10,186 nucleotides of DNA from CBDVAK01 sp965371945 (lineage in GTDB: Bacteria; Pseudomonadota; Gammaproteobacteria; Competibacterales; JAHEDQ01): contig CBDVAK010000119.1 in the NCBI GenBank assembly GCA_965371945.1, positions 1 through 10,186 of the forward strand, given 5' to 3'. A program made the translations under genes and the position numbers. The notes beneath the pieces were generated by a model, which saw only the letters and a program-made list of their open reading frames with translations, was not told where the DNA came from and made no database searches. Within the stretch, counting starts at the first letter, position 1, and every line of letters starts with the position of its first letter. Below are positions 1 through 6,282 of the stretch, one piece after another.

Positions 1-180
1 ACCCACTTCTTGAGCGGATACCGGTTTGCAGGCACGGGGCAGCGACACGCATCCAGCCACAAATCCGGATTCAACAAGTTTCAACATATATGTTCCCCGG
101 AATGTTCCCCGGAAGGATCAGGCAGTACGATTGACGGGTAGGCACTGGTGATGAAATGGTAGTATTCTCAATATGTTAAC
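1..180. other. gene-free stretch downstream of the tRNA-Thr 3' end
   Basis: No convincing gene is seen here. Two plus-strand frames stay open from position 1 to about 141 and 129, but they have no start, no ribosome site and no recognisable motif. The minus-strand frames give no integrase-like N-terminus. The part next to the tRNA (about 150-180) is AT-richer than the rest of the window. The stretch contains the repeats listed separately. No rho-independent terminator for the tRNA is visible. Confidence 0.5.
91..114. repeat. perfect 12-bp tandem direct repeat (TGTTCCCCGGAA twice)
   Basis: TGTTCCCCGGAA occurs at 91-102 and again at 103-114 with no mismatch. Just to the left, TTCAACA occurs at 70-76 and 80-86, one helical turn apart. 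Short direct repeats of this kind, lying between a tRNA 3' end and the start of an integrase gene, are typical arm-type binding sites of tyrosine integrases. No integrase is visible in the window, so that role is inference. The repeat itself is directly seen. Confidence 0.8.
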
Positions 181-256
<76 letters not shown>

Positions 257-270
257 ACGCGGGGCTGGAA

Positions 271-299
271 AGTATATGGGATGGGTCGCGGGCGAACAA
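271..299 (-). promoter_or_regulatory. sigma-70-type promoter of the tRNA-Thr gene
   Basis: On the minus strand a -10 box TATACT (276-271, 5 of 6 matches) lies 17 bp downstream of TTGTTC (299-294, 3 of 6 matches). Transcription would start near 264, a few bases before the mature tRNA 5' end at 256. The sequence between the -10 and the tRNA is GC-rich, as in stable-RNA promoters under stringent control. The -35 is weak, so the call rests mainly on the -10 and its position. Confidence 0.55.
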
Positions 300-324
300 C
301 CGCATGGTCGTAGACTGGCGACTT

Positions 325-1074
325 TCAAGTGGTGGGGGTGTGGCTGGCGATCACTCGCAGGCCCTCCAGCACCAGGGCGGTTTCGTGGCGGAATTCGCGG
401 GTCAGGATTTGGGTCACGGTGGCCGCTCCGCCACCGGTGAGCAGGCATGTCGTGTGTCCACCCAGCATCCGCTCTATGCGCGCGCATATCAGCTCGATGC
501 CGCCCGCAGTCGCGAGCTCGGTACCGGCATAGATGGCGGGCCTGGTGTCTGTTGCGAACACTTTGAATTGCTCCTGTTCGACCAGGGGCAAGGCACCGGT
601 GCCGGTGGACAGTGCGTGTCGCATCATCCGGCTACCCGCAAAGATAACCCCGCCGAGATGGCGGCCATCGGCGTCCATACCATCGATGGTGACGGCTGTG
701 CCCGCGTCGACCACGCAGACCGGCCCCACAACCATGTGGCGTGCCGCAATCAGCGCCACCCATCTGTCGACCCCGAGGTGGGTGGGGTCGTCATAGCCAC
801 AGGTGACGCCATGTGCGTTGCGCGCCACTGAAACACGGGTGATGGCTACGTCACAGTGTCGCTGCAGGAATTTCGAAACCGATTGGAGGATCGCTGCCGG
901 CGCTACGCTGGCCAGGTACACGGCTGTGATCTGATCGAAGCGGCACTCTGCGGCGAGATCGTGCTCGGGAAAAGAACTGCCATCGTGCGCGATGCTACCG
1001 CTGGCGTGAAGTCGCTGATGGTCGGCCAGGGCCCATTTGATCCGGCTGTTGCCGACATCCAGTAACAGGTTCAA
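325..1074 (-). CDS. coaX: type III pantothenate kinase
   Basis: This enzyme phosphorylates pantothenate with ATP, the first step of coenzyme A synthesis, in the cytoplasm. The 249-residue protein has the ASKHA-fold signatures of CoaX. DVGNSRIKW at 6-14 is the phosphate-1 motif. A P-x-x-LG-x-DRW-x-AL block lies around 97-108, VDAGTAVTID at 122-131 carries the catalytic aspartate region, and a TGGGA motif sits at 213-217. The length is normal for the family. The start is TTG: the phosphate motif begins six residues in, so no later start is possible, and the TTG overlaps the birA stop by 4 nt (1071-1074), which implies translational coupling. Pairing with birA is a frequent gammaproteobacterial arrangement. 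CoaX is insensitive to CoA feedback, unlike the type I enzyme CoaA, which is not in this window. Confidence 0.96.
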   Translation of the reverse strand: MNLLLDVGNSRIKWALADHQRLHASGSIAHDGSSFPEHDLAAECRFDQITAVYLASVAPAAILQSVSKFLQRHCDVAITRVSVARNAHGVTCGYDDPTHLGVDRWVALIAARHMVVGPVCVVDAGTAVTIDGMDADGRHLGGVIFAGSRMMRHALSTGTGALPLVEQEQFKVFATDTRPAIYAGTELATAGGIELICARIERMLGGHTTCLLTGGGAATVTQILTREFRHETALVLEGLRVIASHTPTT

Positions 1075-2024
1075 TCGCGCAGTCTCAAGCTGACCTCTCC
1101 GGAATGCACGGTGCGCGGACCGGTGATAGTGTCAAGCAACAGCGCGCCATGCTCATCGATACCGGTGGCAATCCCGTCGAAAGCCTCGCCTCGGCCCGGA
1201 AGAATCCGTACCGGGTGACCGATGACGCAATCGAACTCCCGCCATTGTCGGCGCCAGTCGTGTGGACCACGGTCTGCAGGCAACGCCAGCATCGATATCA
1301 GTTCCGCGAGGATACGACCGGCTAACACATTCCTGGATGCCAGCCGGCCACCTGCCATGACCTCGTCCAATGAGACTGCGGGCAGGGCATCACCGTTGGG
1401 CGCCGGGGGGGCGCTGGAAATATTGATGCCCACTCCAATTACCAGCAGTCCGCGGTTGTCTCTGACCTGGTATTCAAGCAGCAACCCGCCCAGCTTTCGG
1501 CCCTGCCACAGCAGGTCGTTGGGCCACTTCAGGCCGATACCCTTGGCTCCGGTAGAGGCGATTGCACGAGCCACCGCAGCCCCGGCAGCGAGACTAAATT
1601 GGCCGGGGGCGATCGTTCCTGTCGGCGAGGTATGCAACAGGGACAGATAAAGATTGCGGCCGAGTGGCGAGCGCCAGTCGCGACCACGTCTGCCCCGACC
1701 ACCGCTTTGCGCTTCGGCAATGCAGGCAGCCACGCCTGTTGCCCCTGCCTGAGCGCTTGCCAACAACCGGGTGTTGGTGGAATCGACCACCAGCGGCAGG
1801 TCGAGAGACTTGAGGAGCGCGCTGTACTCGCCCATGGCCGCGCGGATGGTTTGCTCGCGAAGTAGCTCGAGGCCCCCGGAAACCCGAAGACCGTCACCTT
1901 CGTGTTGGATTGCCAAGCCCAGTCCTGCCAGGCAGGTGATCGCGTCCTGCAATGCTCTCCCGCTACCGACGCCTATCTGCAATTCGGACAGCGCGTGGCG
2001 GCCCCCGTCAGCGAGTATTGCCAA
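1071..2024 (-). CDS. birA: bifunctional biotin-protein ligase / biotin operon repressor
   Basis: The protein activates biotin with ATP to biotinyl-AMP and attaches it to the carboxyl-carrier protein of acetyl-CoA carboxylase. The N-terminal winged helix would make it a repressor of biotin genes as well. The N-terminal region (1-60) aligns with the E. coli BirA DNA-binding domain by eye. The catalytic core shows DSTNTRL (81-87), the biotinyl-AMP loop GRGRRGR (109-115), KWPND (166-170), the K-x-x-G block (177-180) and GVGINI (197-202). A C-terminal SH3-like domain spans about 264-317. The start is uncertain. The only start codon in frame near the expected N-terminus is TTG at 2024-2022. It has no Shine-Dalgarno and lies in the T-run of a hairpin. 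Homology to the LLALLADG motif suggests translation starts at or just before this point. coaX follows with a 4-nt overlap. Confidence 0.93.
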   Translation of the reverse strand: MAILADGGRHALSELQIGVGSGRALQDAITCLAGLGLAIQHEGDGLRVSGGLELLREQTIRAAMGEYSALLKSLDLPLVVDSTNTRLLASAQAGATGVAACIAEAQSGGRGRRGRDWRSPLGRNLYLSLLHTSPTGTIAPGQFSLAAGAAVARAIASTGAKGIGLKWPNDLLWQGRKLGGLLLEYQVRDNRGLLVIGVGINISSAPPAPNGDALPAVSLDEVMAGGRLASRNVLAGRILAELISMLALPADRGPHDWRRQWREFDCVIGHPVRILPGRGEAFDGIATGIDEHGALLLDTITGPRTVHSGEVSLRLRD

Positions 2025-2043
2025 AAGCGCCCGCGAAGGGCGC
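2023..2043 (-). terminator. intrinsic terminator-like hairpin between the HhH gene and birA
   Basis: On the minus strand GCGCCC, loop TTCGC and GGGCGC form a perfect 6-bp GC stem (2043-2027), followed at once by TTTT (2026-2023). It lies 43 nt after the stop codon of the small HhH gene, as expected for its terminator. The short T-run predicts partial read-through. The proposed TTG start of birA overlaps the T-run, so the hairpin could also attenuate birA expression. Confidence 0.6.
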
Positions 2044-2086
2044 GGCTGATAACATGGACTTGGGGAATCAGACTCGGGTTGGCGGA

Positions 2087-2437
2087 TTATTTCTTCTTGC
2101 CCTTCTTTTTCTTTTTCTTCTTCTTTTTGTCGCTCTTGCCTTTCTTCGACTTCTTGCCCTTCTTGTCGTCTTTCTTCTTTTTCTTCTTGGTCTTTTTGTC
2201 CTTCGCTTCGGGTTCGGAATTCTCTGCCGTATCCTCCCCGGCTCCGGACTCCGTCAGCAGCAAACCGGCGGCCCGTTTCACAGTGACTGCCCGCGCCGGT
2301 CCGAACCCTGGCACCTCCTCAATTGTCGCAACCTCCGCCGCTGCCAGCAGCGACACTCCACCCAGGCCATGTTCGGCCAGCAACCGCGCGGTTTCGACAC
2401 CGATTCCGTGTACATCGGTGAGTTGTGGCGTCCCCAT
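2087..2437 (-). CDS. small helix-hairpin-helix protein with poly-lysine tail
   Basis: This 116-residue protein has two parts. Residues about 5-61 form a helix-hairpin-helix-like unit with two hairpin motifs, HGIGVETA (10-17) and VPGFGPAR (42-49). Such motifs usually bind the DNA backbone without sequence specificity. After an acidic linker (62-80), the tail from 79 to 116 is 28 lysines in 38 residues, broken only by G, S, D and T. The start is well supported: GGAGG lies 9 nt before ATG (2437). A sigma-70-like promoter precedes it and a hairpin follows it. The lysine codons mix AAG and AAA and contain no run of more than five A, which points to selection for the protein and limits slippage. 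A nucleoid- or nucleic-acid-binding role is inference; no specific family function is recognised. Confidence 0.85.
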   Translation of the reverse strand: MGTPQLTDVHGIGVETARLLAEHGLGGVSLLAAAEVATIEEVPGFGPARAVTVKRAAGLLLTESGAGEDTAENSEPEAKDKKTKKKKKKDDKKGKKSKKGKSDKKKKKKKKKGKKK

Positions 2438-2478
2438 ACAGCCTGTCCTCCGAATTCCATCATTGTTGGTGTACCCAT

Positions 2479-2507
2479 ACCATACCGTAACATTTGGGTT
2501 ACGCCAA
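2479..2507 (-). promoter_or_regulatory. candidate sigma-70 promoter for the HhH/birA/coaX side
   Basis: On the minus strand TTGGCG (2507-2502, 4 of 6 matches) is followed after exactly 17 bp by TATGGT (2484-2479, 4 of 6 matches). Transcription would begin near 2472, about 35 nt before the ATG at 2437, leaving room for the strong GGAGG site. Boxes and spacing are good, but neither box is a consensus match. Confidence 0.5.
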
Positions 2508-2578
2508 TTTTTCCTTCAAAAACAGCCGCGATGGCTCCTCCGCGAAAGCCCCGGTGCGCAGGATGGAGGGTCGATGCG

Positions 2579-2716
2579 ATGAACTGCCCTCGTTTGACAG
2601 AATGTGGCGACGTCACTGTCCGGGTGCGCCCGCTCGTGGACATCTTCGGTAGATGGTGTAAAAAGAGCGCTGTGGACCGATACTCGACGCGGGTCGGGTC
2701 CATCTCATACAAATGA
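2579..2716 (+). CDS. possible 45-codon small ORF in the operon leader
   Basis: ATG at 2579 is preceded by a strong Shine-Dalgarno, GGAGGG at 2565-2570, with an 8-nt spacer. The reading frame runs 45 codons and stops with TGA at 2714-2716, just before the binding-protein ribosome site (2721-2728). The peptide begins MNCPRLTECG and contains three cysteines; it has no signal peptide, membrane segment or known motif. The placement would suit a leader peptide coupled to the transporter, or chance in GC-rich DNA. If it is real, the operon promoter must lie upstream of 2565, which conflicts with the candidate promoter at 2637-2664. The frame is also open further upstream, as GC-rich shadow frames often are. 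Confidence 0.2.
   Translation: MNCPRLTECGDVTVRVRPLVDIFGRWCKKSAVDRYSTRVGSISYK
2637..2664 (+). promoter_or_regulatory. candidate promoter of the peptide-transporter operon
   Basis: TGGACA (2637-2642, 5 of 6 matches to the sigma-70 -35) is followed after 16 bp by TAAAAA (2659-2664, 4 of 6 matches to the -10). The predicted start near 2671 gives a leader of about 63 nt that contains the hairpin at 2673-2702. A perfect TTGACA also occurs at 2594-2599 but has no acceptable -10 at 16-18 bp. The call is tentative. Confidence 0.35.
2673..2702 (+). promoter_or_regulatory. leader hairpin upstream of the binding-protein gene
   Basis: Two nested inverted repeats are seen. TGGACC (2673-2678) pairs with GGTCCA (2697-2702), and CGAC (2685-2688) pairs with GTCG (2693-2696) around the loop GCGG. 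Together they form a stem with a 6-nt one-sided bulge (2679-2684). No T-run follows, so it is not an intrinsic terminator. It ends 18 nt before the Shine-Dalgarno and leaves it free. It could stabilise the mRNA 5' end or bind a protein; which one is not shown by the sequence. Confidence 0.4.
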
Positions 2717-2720
2717 TCGA

Positions 2721-2736
2721 GGGAGGAGAAACATTG
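2721..2736 (+). promoter_or_regulatory. strong ribosome site that fixes a TTG start for the binding protein
   Basis: GGGAGGAG at 2721-2728 lies 5 nt before TTG at 2734 (7 nt if counted from the GGAGG core). From this start the protein begins MRIKQ and has a normal signal-peptide n-region. The ATG at 2713 is in frame but has no Shine-Dalgarno before it and would place the ribosome site inside its own coding sequence. Confidence 0.8.
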
Positions 2737-4317
2737 CGTATCAAACAAACCCTGGCGAATCTGCTAATCGCCACTGCTTTGGGGGCCGGCGCTTCGGCGG
2801 CACATTCGGAAACCTTCAGATGGGCATTCCAGGGTGACCTGCAGGCACTGGACCCCTACTCTCTGAACGAGACCCTGACCCTGGGGTTCCTGGGCAATGT
2901 TTACGAAGCCCTGGTGATGCGCGACAAGGCCCTGCAGATTATTCCTGCTCTGGCCACCGAGTGGGAAAACAGCGAGCCCAACATCTGGGTCTTCAAATTG
3001 CGTGAAGGCATCAAATTCCACGATGGCAATGCGTTCAATGCGGATGACGTCGTGTTTTCTTTCGAGCGCGCACGCAAACAAGGCTCCGATATTCCCACCA
3101 AGCTGGCCAGTGTGGAGTCGATTCGCAAGATCGATGATTACACCGTGGAGTTCATCACCTCGGCGCCCAACCCCATCCTGATCAGTGATATCTCCGACTG
3201 GTACATCATGGACAAGGAATGGGCGGAGGCGAACGACGCCACCGACCCGGTGGACGTACGCAAGGGCGTGGAGAACTATGCCACCCGGCATGCCAACGGC
3301 ACCGGCCCTTTCAAGGTGCAGAGCCGGGAACAGGACGTCAAGACGGTGCTGGTAGCCAACTCCGACTGGTGGGGTGATGCCAGCCACAACGTCAGCGAAG
3401 CCATCTTCACGCCGATCAGTTCCGATGCCACCCGGGTGGCGGCGCTACTATCCGGCGAGCTGGACATGGCCTACCCGATTCCGCTGCAGGATGCACCGCG
3501 TGTGGACAAGGCTGACGGCGTGTCGATGCTGGCCGGACCCGAGGCACGCACCATCTTTCTGGGCATGGACCAGATGCGCGACGAACTGCTGGAATCCAAC
3601 ATCAAGGGCAAGAACCCGCTGCAGGACAAGCGGGTTCGACAGGCCTTCTACCAGGCTATCGATGTCGAGGCAATTCGCAAGAAGATCATGCGTGGCGCCT
3701 CGATCCCCGCCGGTCTGATGGTGGCTCCTCAGGTGAACGGCTTCGATGAATCGCTGAACGGCCGTGCCCCCTATGACCTGGACGCCGCCCGCAAGCTACT
3801 GGCCGATGCGGGGTACCCGGACGGTTTCGAGATCGGCATGGATTGCCCGAACAACCGATATGTCAATGACGAAGCCATCTGCCAGGCTGTCGCCGGCATG
3901 CTCGCCAAGGTCGGTGTCAAGGTAAACCTGCTGGCGCAGCCCAAGAGCAAGTATTTCGCCAAAGTCCTGAAATACGACACCAGCTTCTATCTGCTGGGTT
4001 GGACGCCTTCGACATTCGATTCGCACAATCCGCTCGCCAATCTGATGGTGTGTGTCGACAAGGACAGCGGGACAGGCAAGTTCAACCTGGGCGGCTATTG
4101 CCGTGCGGAGATCGACGAACTCACCGACAAGATCCAAAGCGAAGTTGATCAGGGCAAACGCCAGGCGATGATCTCGCAGGCATTTGAGATGGTGAAAGAG
4201 GATTTCGGCTATATCCCACTGCACCAGCAGCCTCTCTCCTGGGGCAAGAAGGACAGTGTCGAGCTGGCGCAAAGGCCCGACAACGTGCTTGATCTGCGTT
4301 ACGTCAATATCAAGTAG
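2734..4317 (+). CDS. ABC transporter periplasmic substrate-binding protein, family 5 (DppA/OppA-like)
   Basis: This is the periplasmic receptor of a peptide-type ABC importer. The 527-residue precursor (from TTG 2734) begins with a signal peptide. It has a basic MRIK, a hydrophobic stretch at about 8-22 and likely cleavage near 25, before ETFRW. The mature part opens with the family-5 hallmark: an LDPYS block (39-43), then the N-x-YEALV motif (55-61) and a W-x-FKLREGIKFHDG block followed by N-ADDVVFSFER (about 85-112). Length is normal for DppA/OppA proteins. An in-frame ATG lies 21 nt upstream but is less likely to be used. The gene ends with two stops in a row (TAG, TAA) and is followed by a strong hairpin before the permease gene. 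Family members bind dipeptides, oligopeptides, nickel chelates, glutathione or related solutes; the sequence alone does not tell which. Confidence 0.93.
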   Translation: MRIKQTLANLLIATALGAGASAAHSETFRWAFQGDLQALDPYSLNETLTLGFLGNVYEALVMRDKALQIIPALATEWENSEPNIWVFKLREGIKFHDGNAFNADDVVFSFERARKQGSDIPTKLASVESIRKIDDYTVEFITSAPNPILISDISDWYIMDKEWAEANDATDPVDVRKGVENYATRHANGTGPFKVQSREQDVKTVLVANSDWWGDASHNVSEAIFTPISSDATRVAALLSGELDMAYPIPLQDAPRVDKADGVSMLAGPEARTIFLGMDQMRDELLESNIKGKNPLQDKRVRQAFYQAIDVEAIRKKIMRGASIPAGLMVAPQVNGFDESLNGRAPYDLDAARKLLADAGYPDGFEIGMDCPNNRYVNDEAICQAVAGMLAKVGVKVNLLAQPKSKYFAKVLKYDTSFYLLGWTPSTFDSHNPLANLMVCVDKDSGTGKFNLGGYCRAEIDELTDKIQSEVDQGKRQAMISQAFEMVKEDFGYIPLHQQPLSWGKKDSVELAQRPDNVLDLRYVNIK

Positions 4318-4327
4318 TAACGACTCT

Positions 4328-4363
4328 CGGCATAGTCCCGGGTATCTGCCCGGGACCATGCCG
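4328..4363 (+). promoter_or_regulatory. long GC-rich hairpin between binding-protein and permease genes
   Basis: GTCCCGGG (4335-4342) and CCCGGGAC (4349-4356) form a perfect 8-bp stem around the loop TATCTG. Beyond one A/C mismatch the stem continues with CGGCAT (4328-4333) against ATGCCG (4358-4363), about 14 pairs in all. No T-run follows, so it should not terminate efficiently. In Mal- and Opp-type operons, such intercistronic stems block 3' exonucleases and leave extra copies of the binding-protein mRNA. The same role is inferred here. Confidence 0.7.
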
Positions 4364-4379
4364 GCGTGTCGAGTGCTGA

Positions 4380-5366
4380 ATGCTGGCTTTCCTGGTCCGA
4401 CGACTACTGCAATCAGTTGCGGTGATGCTCACCGTGGCACTGATCGCGTTTCTGTTGTTCAACTATGTGGGCGACCCGATAAACAACATGGTGGGTCAGG
4501 ACACCACCATCAAGGATCGTGAACAACTGCGCCAGGATCTGGGTCTCAACGATCCTTTCGTGGTGCAGTTTGCACGCTTCGCGCGCAATGCCGCGCAAGG
4601 CGAATTTGGCATTTCCTACAAACACGCCCGACCGGTAATCGATCTGCTCGCGGAAAGACTGCCGGCGACGCTGGAGCTGTCCCTGGTGGCGGGTCTGTTC
4701 GCCCTGCTGGTGGGCGTTCCCATGGGCGTCTATACCGGTCTGCACCGCGATAACTGGATCTCGGGGCTGTTTATGACTATTTCACTTATCGGAATTTCGC
4801 TGCCAACCTTTTTGATCGGTATCCTGCTGATCCTGTTGTTCGCGGTGACGTTGGGATGGCTGCCCTCGTTCGGGAGAGGCGAGGTCATCCACATCGGCGG
4901 CTGGAGCACCGGCTTTCTCACCGCATCCGGCCTCAAGGCGCTGATACTGCCTTCCATCACCCTGGGGTTGTTCCAGATGACGCTGATCATGCGCCTGGTG
5001 CGCTCGGAGATGCTGGAGGTGCTGCGTACCGACTACATCAAGTTCGCCCGCGCTCGCGGGCTCAGCAACCGCGCAGTGAATTTTGGTCATGCCCTGAAGA
5101 ACACCCTGGTGCCGGTAATCACCATCGCGGGTCTGCAGATGGGTTCGGTGATCGCTTTCGCGATCATCACCGAGACGGTGTTTCAGTGGCCAGGTATGGG
5201 GCTGCTGTTTCTGCAGGCCATCGAGTTCGTGGATGTCCCGGTGATGGCGGCTTACCTGGTATTGATCGCGTTGTTGTTCGTGGTCATCAATCTGATCGTC
5301 GATCTGCTCTACTACGCGGTGGACCCGCGTCTGCGTATCGACCGACCGGTCAGCCAGGGGCACTGA
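4380..5366 (+). CDS. peptide-type ABC transporter permease, DppB/OppB-like
   Basis: This is one of the two inner-membrane subunits forming the translocation channel. The 328-residue protein has six predicted membrane segments at roughly 9-29, 99-121, 131-155, 185-207, 245-265 and 288-312. Between segments one and two lies the long periplasmic loop typical of DppB. The cytoplasmic EAA-type loop, which contacts the ATPases, spans about 210-243 and contains the conserved YIKFARARG (219-227). A C-terminal DPRLR motif (315-319) is also conserved in the family. The ATG at 4380 follows the intercistronic hairpin by 16 nt and has only a weak ribosome site, which would favour low expression relative to the binding protein. 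The next permease begins 1 nt after its stop. Confidence 0.95.
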   Translation: MLAFLVRRLLQSVAVMLTVALIAFLLFNYVGDPINNMVGQDTTIKDREQLRQDLGLNDPFVVQFARFARNAAQGEFGISYKHARPVIDLLAERLPATLELSLVAGLFALLVGVPMGVYTGLHRDNWISGLFMTISLIGISLPTFLIGILLILLFAVTLGWLPSFGRGEVIHIGGWSTGFLTASGLKALILPSITLGLFQMTLIMRLVRSEMLEVLRTDYIKFARARGLSNRAVNFGHALKNTLVPVITIAGLQMGSVIAFAIITETVFQWPGMGLLFLQAIEFVDVPVMAAYLVLIALLFVVINLIVDLLYYAVDPRLRIDRPVSQGH

Positions 5367-5367
5367 G

Positions 5368-6282
5368 GTGAAAGCCGCTCTGCTCAGAGCTGTCGACAGC
5401 GATTTGTTCTACAGCTTTCGCAAGTCACGGATCACGGTCATTGCGGCGGTCGTCGCCCTGGTGCTGGTTGCCGGCGCGGTGCTGGCGCCCTGGGTGGCTC
5501 CACACGACCCTTTCGATCTGGCATCACTCAACCTGATGGATGCGTTCACACCACCGGTATGGCTGGAGGGAGGAATCAGCGACTTCCCGCTGGGCACCGA
5601 CAATCAGGGCCGCGACATCTTCTCGGCAATACTCTACGGCACCCGGCTTTCACTGTTGGTGGGGCTCGCGTCAGTGGCCTTCTCGCTGGTTCTGGGAGTC
5701 GGTCTGGGGCTGTTGTCGGGTTACACCGGGGGCTGGCTCGACGGGCTGATCATGCGCATCGCGGACGTACAGTTGAGTTTCCCCGCCATCCTCATCGCCC
5801 TGCTCATAGACGGCGTGGCACGCGGAGTCCTGCCTCGCGATCTGCATGACCAACTGGCTGTCTATGTGATCGTGGTCGCCATCGGCATCTCCGGCTGGGT
5901 CCAGTATGCGCGCACCGTACGCGGCTCGGTGATGGTGGAAAAATCCCGGGAATACGTGCAAGCCGCCCGTATCATCGGGCTACACCCGGCGACCATCATG
6001 ATCCGTCACATTCTGCCCAATGTGACGGGACCGGTGCTGGTCATCGCCACCATCCACCTGGCGATCGCCATCATCACCGAAGCCACCCTGTCGTTCCTCG
6101 GTGTGGGGCTGCCGCCCACCGAGCCCTCGCTGGGTACGCTGATCCGTATCGGTAACGACTTTCTGTTCTCGGGTGAATGGTGGATCACCATATTTCCGGG
6201 TGCCGCGCTGATCGTGCTGGTGTTGTCGGTCAATCTGCTGGGTGACTGGCTGCGCGACGCGCTCAATCCGAAACTGCGATGA
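5368..6282 (+). CDS. peptide-type ABC transporter permease, DppC/OppC-like
   Basis: This is the second channel subunit. The 304-residue protein begins with a cytoplasmic N-terminus and a membrane segment (about 22-43), followed by the OppC N-terminal region and the family block PLGTDNQGRDIFS (74-86). Further membrane segments lie at roughly 92-117, 131-150, 162-178, 222-244 and 273-293. The EAA loop covers about 190-220, with YVQAARIIG at 196-204 and RHILPN at 213-218. The start is GTG (5368). AGGGG (5356-5360) lies 7 nt before it inside the end of the preceding gene, so translation is probably coupled. The stop overlaps the ATG of the first ATPase (ATGA). Nothing is missing compared with family members. 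Confidence 0.95.
   Translation: MKAALLRAVDSDLFYSFRKSRITVIAAVVALVLVAGAVLAPWVAPHDPFDLASLNLMDAFTPPVWLEGGISDFPLGTDNQGRDIFSAILYGTRLSLLVGLASVAFSLVLGVGLGLLSGYTGGWLDGLIMRIADVQLSFPAILIALLIDGVARGVLPRDLHDQLAVYVIVVAIGISGWVQYARTVRGSVMVEKSREYVQAARIIGLHPATIMIRHILPNVTGPVLVIATIHLAIAIITEATLSFLGVGLPPTEPSLGTLIRIGNDFLFSGEWWITIFPGAALIVLVLSVNLLGDWLRDALNPKLR

Noticed and set aside
1..141. Fragment of a gene at the left window edge
   Set aside because: Frames are open on both strands, but none shows an integrase or other recognisable motif. The tandem repeat would encode a repeated peptide without meaning.
304..831. Long plus-strand open frame opposite coaX
   Set aside because: It is antisense to a clearly conserved coaX and has no motif or ribosome site. 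High GC content opens such frames.
2087..2210. Programmed frameshifting on the lysine codons
   Set aside because: The longest A-run in the mRNA is five, so no A AAA AAG slippery heptamer is present.
2594..2622. Perfect TTGACA as the operon promoter -35
   Set aside because: No acceptable -10 box follows at 16-18 bp; the best hexamers there are GC-rich.
1902..2716. Two long plus-strand frames with phenylalanine- or leucine-rich stretches that look like membrane segments
   Set aside because: The hydrophobic runs are the complement of the poly-lysine codons of the HhH gene. Only the last 45 codons of one frame have a ribosome site, and they are listed separately at low confidence.
2713..2733. 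ATG start for the binding protein
   Set aside because: It has no ribosome site and would place the strong Shine-Dalgarno inside the coding sequence. The TTG at 2734 gives a better signal peptide.
2278..2748. 156-codon minus-strand frame covering the intergenic region
   Set aside because: It overlaps the HhH gene in another frame, crosses the operon leader, and shows no recognisable domain.
4782..5363. 193-codon minus-strand frame opposite the first permease
   Set aside because: It is antisense to a conserved membrane protein; its composition is rich in Q, H and D, as expected from the complement of hydrophobic codons.
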